Shown here: positions 60,943 through 64,000 of the stretch, piece after piece
Layout: the number at the start of each line of letters is the position of its first letter
How positions within the stretch are numbered: position 1 is the first letter of the stretch
NCBI GenBank assembly: GCA_033026295.1
Contig: CM065172.1
Coordinates: 11,701,665-11,765,664, forward strand
Origin: Channa striata
Taxonomy: Eukaryota; Chordata; Actinopteri; Anabantiformes; Channidae
Direction: 5' to 3'
Length of the DNA stretch: 64,000 bases
Notes under the pieces: model-generated
What the model was told of the DNA's origin: nothing
Databases searched by the model: none
Seen by the model: only the letters and a program-made list of their open reading frames with translations
Made by a program: the position numbers and the translations under genes

Positions 60943-63139
60943 AATGCCCACATACTGTATTCCCAGGATTACAAATAGGAGAGCTACCAAATGCTGGAAA
61001 GAAAGAATCCATCCTGCTGTGGACTTTTTTTATGGTCACTGTGAAAAATAATGGAAACAATGATTCATATTACCATTTACATAAAGACGCAGTGGAAAAT
61101 AAAATTGGATTGTTATTCAAAAGGAAAACATGCAGATTTGAATGAAAGAGAGATGAAAATACTATCATTTGAGTATTTTGTAATTATTTACTCAAAAAGG
61201 GAGCTTCTGTATCTCTTTTGTGGAGTTCCATAAATTGAAATTAATCTGATCATTTTCATGAAAATTCAGTGTAATTACACTGTGTTTCACACAACTGAAT
61301 CGGTCATTTATTTTTACGCAAATGTTCCTCCCCGGTCTGGATGTGGATCATCATGGAAAAGCAGGAAGATAAACGTGATTACACACGCAGCCAGCACTGT
61401 GACTCATTTCTCCTCTGAAGCCTTCTTTCGATATAAGGAAGACAGCCAAGATGAAAAAGCAATGTGGGATTTTTTGCCGTGAGGTCAGTCCAGTTTCAGT
61501 TACAAGTTTCAGGCAAGGTGCATCATCTAGTCTTGAACAAGATTACAGTTGTCAGGTAGTAAGAAATATTCATTACTGTTGACTTTACAAATGGCAGGTT
61601 TATCTGCAGTGGCCACATAAATGAGTCAGTTTAATACATAAAATCCAGTTTTATTTTCATTATTGCAGCAACACCTTTGTCACAGCATAAAGAAACACAG
61701 CAGGTGCATTTAGTGTGAAGCCACGGTTGTGAAGTCCTATGTCCTGATTGTACATTTCTTTCCCAAAAGTGCTAAAACACATTTGTCTCCATTTACTCAT
61801 TCAGTGGTTCTGATTTTTAATGAGCGCTGTCTCACGGGCTGAACATGTTTTAACCCCTCCCCTCTACAACCAAGGACGACCTTTCTCGTGCAGTGTTCAG
61901 TGAAGTGTGTAAGAAATGTAAAGTCAATTAGAGTTCCATTTTGTCTTTCTTCACAGGTCAGTTTTGGTGTAAATATCAGTTGTACTTTAGAGGAAGGACA
62001 GCCTTGCCTTCTCAGTCAGTGAGAGCAGGTTATTTGTCCCAACCTTTAACTGACAACTAATGCTGCATTGTACAAATTAGGAAGCTTTAAGGGACTGAGT
62101 GTTTGCCACTTTAGTCTTACTCACGTCCCGAGGTTTGTGTCATTCTGCCTAACGGGAAGGGAAATACCAGGTGCTTTGCCAGAAGCAACACTAAGTCTAG
62201 AAAAACAAAAAACTCATTCATTTTTCCCCAATACTATAAAAACAGTTTCCTAACAATAGCCCACATAGTTTCCCATTAAAATTGAAGAATCTGTTTCAGT
62301 CTTTTATTCCTAACAAAACAACATCTCACTGGGCCTCTCACTGCTTACCAAAGAACAAATGCAGTCTTATCGGTGTAAATAATACTTAATTTGAGATTAG
62401 ATTTAAAGATTAAAACAGTTCTGTTAGATTATGACTTCTGTGCAGAAGATAAAAGCTGAATTCTATTTTCATAATGTAATTCCCTCCATGTGTGGTGGGT
62501 GGGTTGAACTTTGGCTCTCCCTGAGAGGTCACTTGCTTGTGTTTATCCAGACACAGTGAGTGGGTGTAGCGGTGCTAAAGTCACACCTCAGACCACTAAA
62601 ACGGAGCCTGGGTATCAAGCCCCCAACGTTAGGTGTCCGACGGGGAACGTGATGTGACAAAGTTCTCACGCAGGATGTCTATAAAGGATTCTTAATTGAA
62701 CCCCAGCCTTGCTTTGAAGACAAGTTCTGTCAACGTCTGAACAAATTTCTCAGTTTCTAAATTCAGCAGACGCCTGCTTTGGACACATACCAAAAGTTTA
62801 CAAATTATAGCGAAGTAGTAGAATGACCAAACATAGGGTTCTTTGTTTTCAGAGGTAATAAATTTGCATGATGACATAGATGTGCATTATATTGATATTT
62901 TCCTTCCTGGAAGCTTCACTTCTGTGGAATGACATATATGGGGAAGTTGTTATGACAACATGTTGAACAAGATTTATGAGTTGCTTGGAAATAGTCTTTG
63001 CTCTTCTTTAAGGTCCCAGACAGACATTTATTTGAAAGTCTTTTAGAAATGTGGTTTTGTAAGAGTGATTTGACAACCAGTTTTCAAGCTGAGAAACTAT
63101 ATTATTTGAGTTTTAAAATAATATGACTGACTTGTTTAG
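60943..63139. other. Intergenic between SINE and LINE, nothing recognised
   Basis: AT-rich sequence with short frames only. I see no splice-consistent exons, RNA genes or clear repeats. Confidence 0.5.
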
Positions 63140-64000
63140 AAACAGGATATGTACAGAGGGCCTATAAGGTAGCTGTAATCAAACCGCTACTTAAAAAAAC
63201 CTTTTTTTAAATCCAGCTGTTATCTAACAGATAGATTCCAGTTTGTTCATGTTAATAATGAATCATCCATGCACACAAAGGTCAGTTATGGAGTTCCACA
63301 AGGTTCTGTGTTAGGACTAATAATTTTTACCCTCTATATAACACTATATATAACACTCCATGCTACATCGATGACACCCAGTTATATCTTTCAATGAAAC
63401 CAGATTTAACTAATCAATTAAACTACAAGCATGTCTAAAAGACAAAAGGGACTGGATGAAGTATGATTTCCTTCTTCTAAAATCAGATAAAACTGTTAAA
63501 AATAACAAAAAAGTTATTGTGTTTGGGCCTGAAAGTGTCACAAAAATGTTGTCCAACCATATTGTTACTTTATGACATAACTCTGGCCCCCAGTACTACT
63601 GCAAGGAATCAGTTTTTGACTACGAGTCATTTTTGACCAGGATTTGCCATTTACCTCACACATAAAACAAATCTCTAAGAATGGCCTTCTTCCCCCTAAA
63701 GGAACATTGTCAAAATTAGGAGCATCCTGTCTCAAAGCAATGCTGAAAACCTGGTCCATGCATTTGTTACTTCTAGATTTGACTACTGATCTCTACTTTC
63801 AGGCTGCCTCAGTAACTCTCTAAAAAGCCTTAATCCAAAATGCTGCAGCAAGATTACTGACTGGGATTGGTAAGAGAGATCACATTTCACCTTCATTAGC
63901 TTCTCTTCATTGGCTTCCCATTAAATGTGGAATAGAATTTAAAACCCTTCTTCTTACCTATAAAGCTCTAAACGGTCAAGCTCCATCATTAGACCACTTC
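63140..64000 (+). mobile_element. Degraded L2-like LINE, reverse transcriptase part, truncated by window edge
   Basis: Broken reading frames show retrotransposon RT motifs in order: a V-I-K-P-L-L-K-K block near 63175, then G-V-P-Q-G-S-V-L-G near 63290, D-D-T-Q-L-Y near 63374, and near 63840 L-Q-N-A-A-A-R-L followed by S-L-H-W-L-P and Y-K-A-L-N. This order is typical of fish L2-clade elements. Stops and frameshifts, plus a deletion between the first two blocks, make it a dead copy. The right part lies beyond the window. Confidence 0.8.

Noticed and set aside
1..64000. CRISPR arrays, bacterial operons, phage or viral genes
   Set aside because: None seen; the direct repeats present are microsatellites and retroelement tails.

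Overview
The window is vertebrate nuclear DNA, most likely from a teleost fish. It shows short coding exons with GT-AG introns, long AT-rich non-coding stretches, many (CA)n/(TG)n microsatellites, an L2-type LINE and a tRNA-derived SINE. There is no sign of bacterial operons, phage or CRISPR. Two protein-coding genes and one tRNA gene can be supported.

Region 1 (about 1-38.4 kb) has no exon I can defend. It holds microsatellites, an old LINE 3' end (about 3.13-3.47 kb), a teleost-type dispersed repeat (about 23.15-23.34 kb), a strong foldback hairpin (24965-25066), an RFX-like palindrome (6584-6597) and one promoter-plus-splice-donor-like spot near 22.07 kb. Several blocks look like candidate conserved regulatory DNA, but this cannot be tested from one sequence.

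Region 2 (about 38.4-45.9 kb, + strand) is PERM1, the PGC-1/ERR-induced muscle regulator. It has a probable non-coding first exon with a TATA-like box, a 3.7-kb main coding exon, and two short 3' exons that I assembled from splice signals and reading phase. The main exon carries a one-base frame break at about 41512-41620. An intact tRNA-Arg(CCT) gene lies inside the intron after the main exon, in the same orientation.

Region 3 (about 46.4-59 kb, - strand) is PLEKHN1, reconstructed as 16 coding exons (about 703 codons) with two tandem PH domains and an N-terminal Met-Gly start. PERM1 and PLEKHN1 are convergent and about 1.9 kb apart stop to stop. The same tail-to-tail pairing is found in human, which supports both identifications.

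Region 4 (about 59-64 kb) is the 5' flank of PLEKHN1. It has a long (TG)n tract 0.2 kb upstream of the start codon, a tRNA-derived SINE with a possible target-site duplication, and a degraded L2-like reverse-transcriptase fragment that runs off the right edge.

The two genes do not form a pathway together as far as the sequence shows. PERM1 acts in muscle and mitochondrial energy gene control, and PLEKHN1 is a membrane-associated double-PH protein. I did not find a clearly new biological system. The points most worth a second look are the PERM1 frame break and its repeated Y-x-x-F-F motifs, the exon-level PH duplication in PLEKHN1, and the foldback hairpin.
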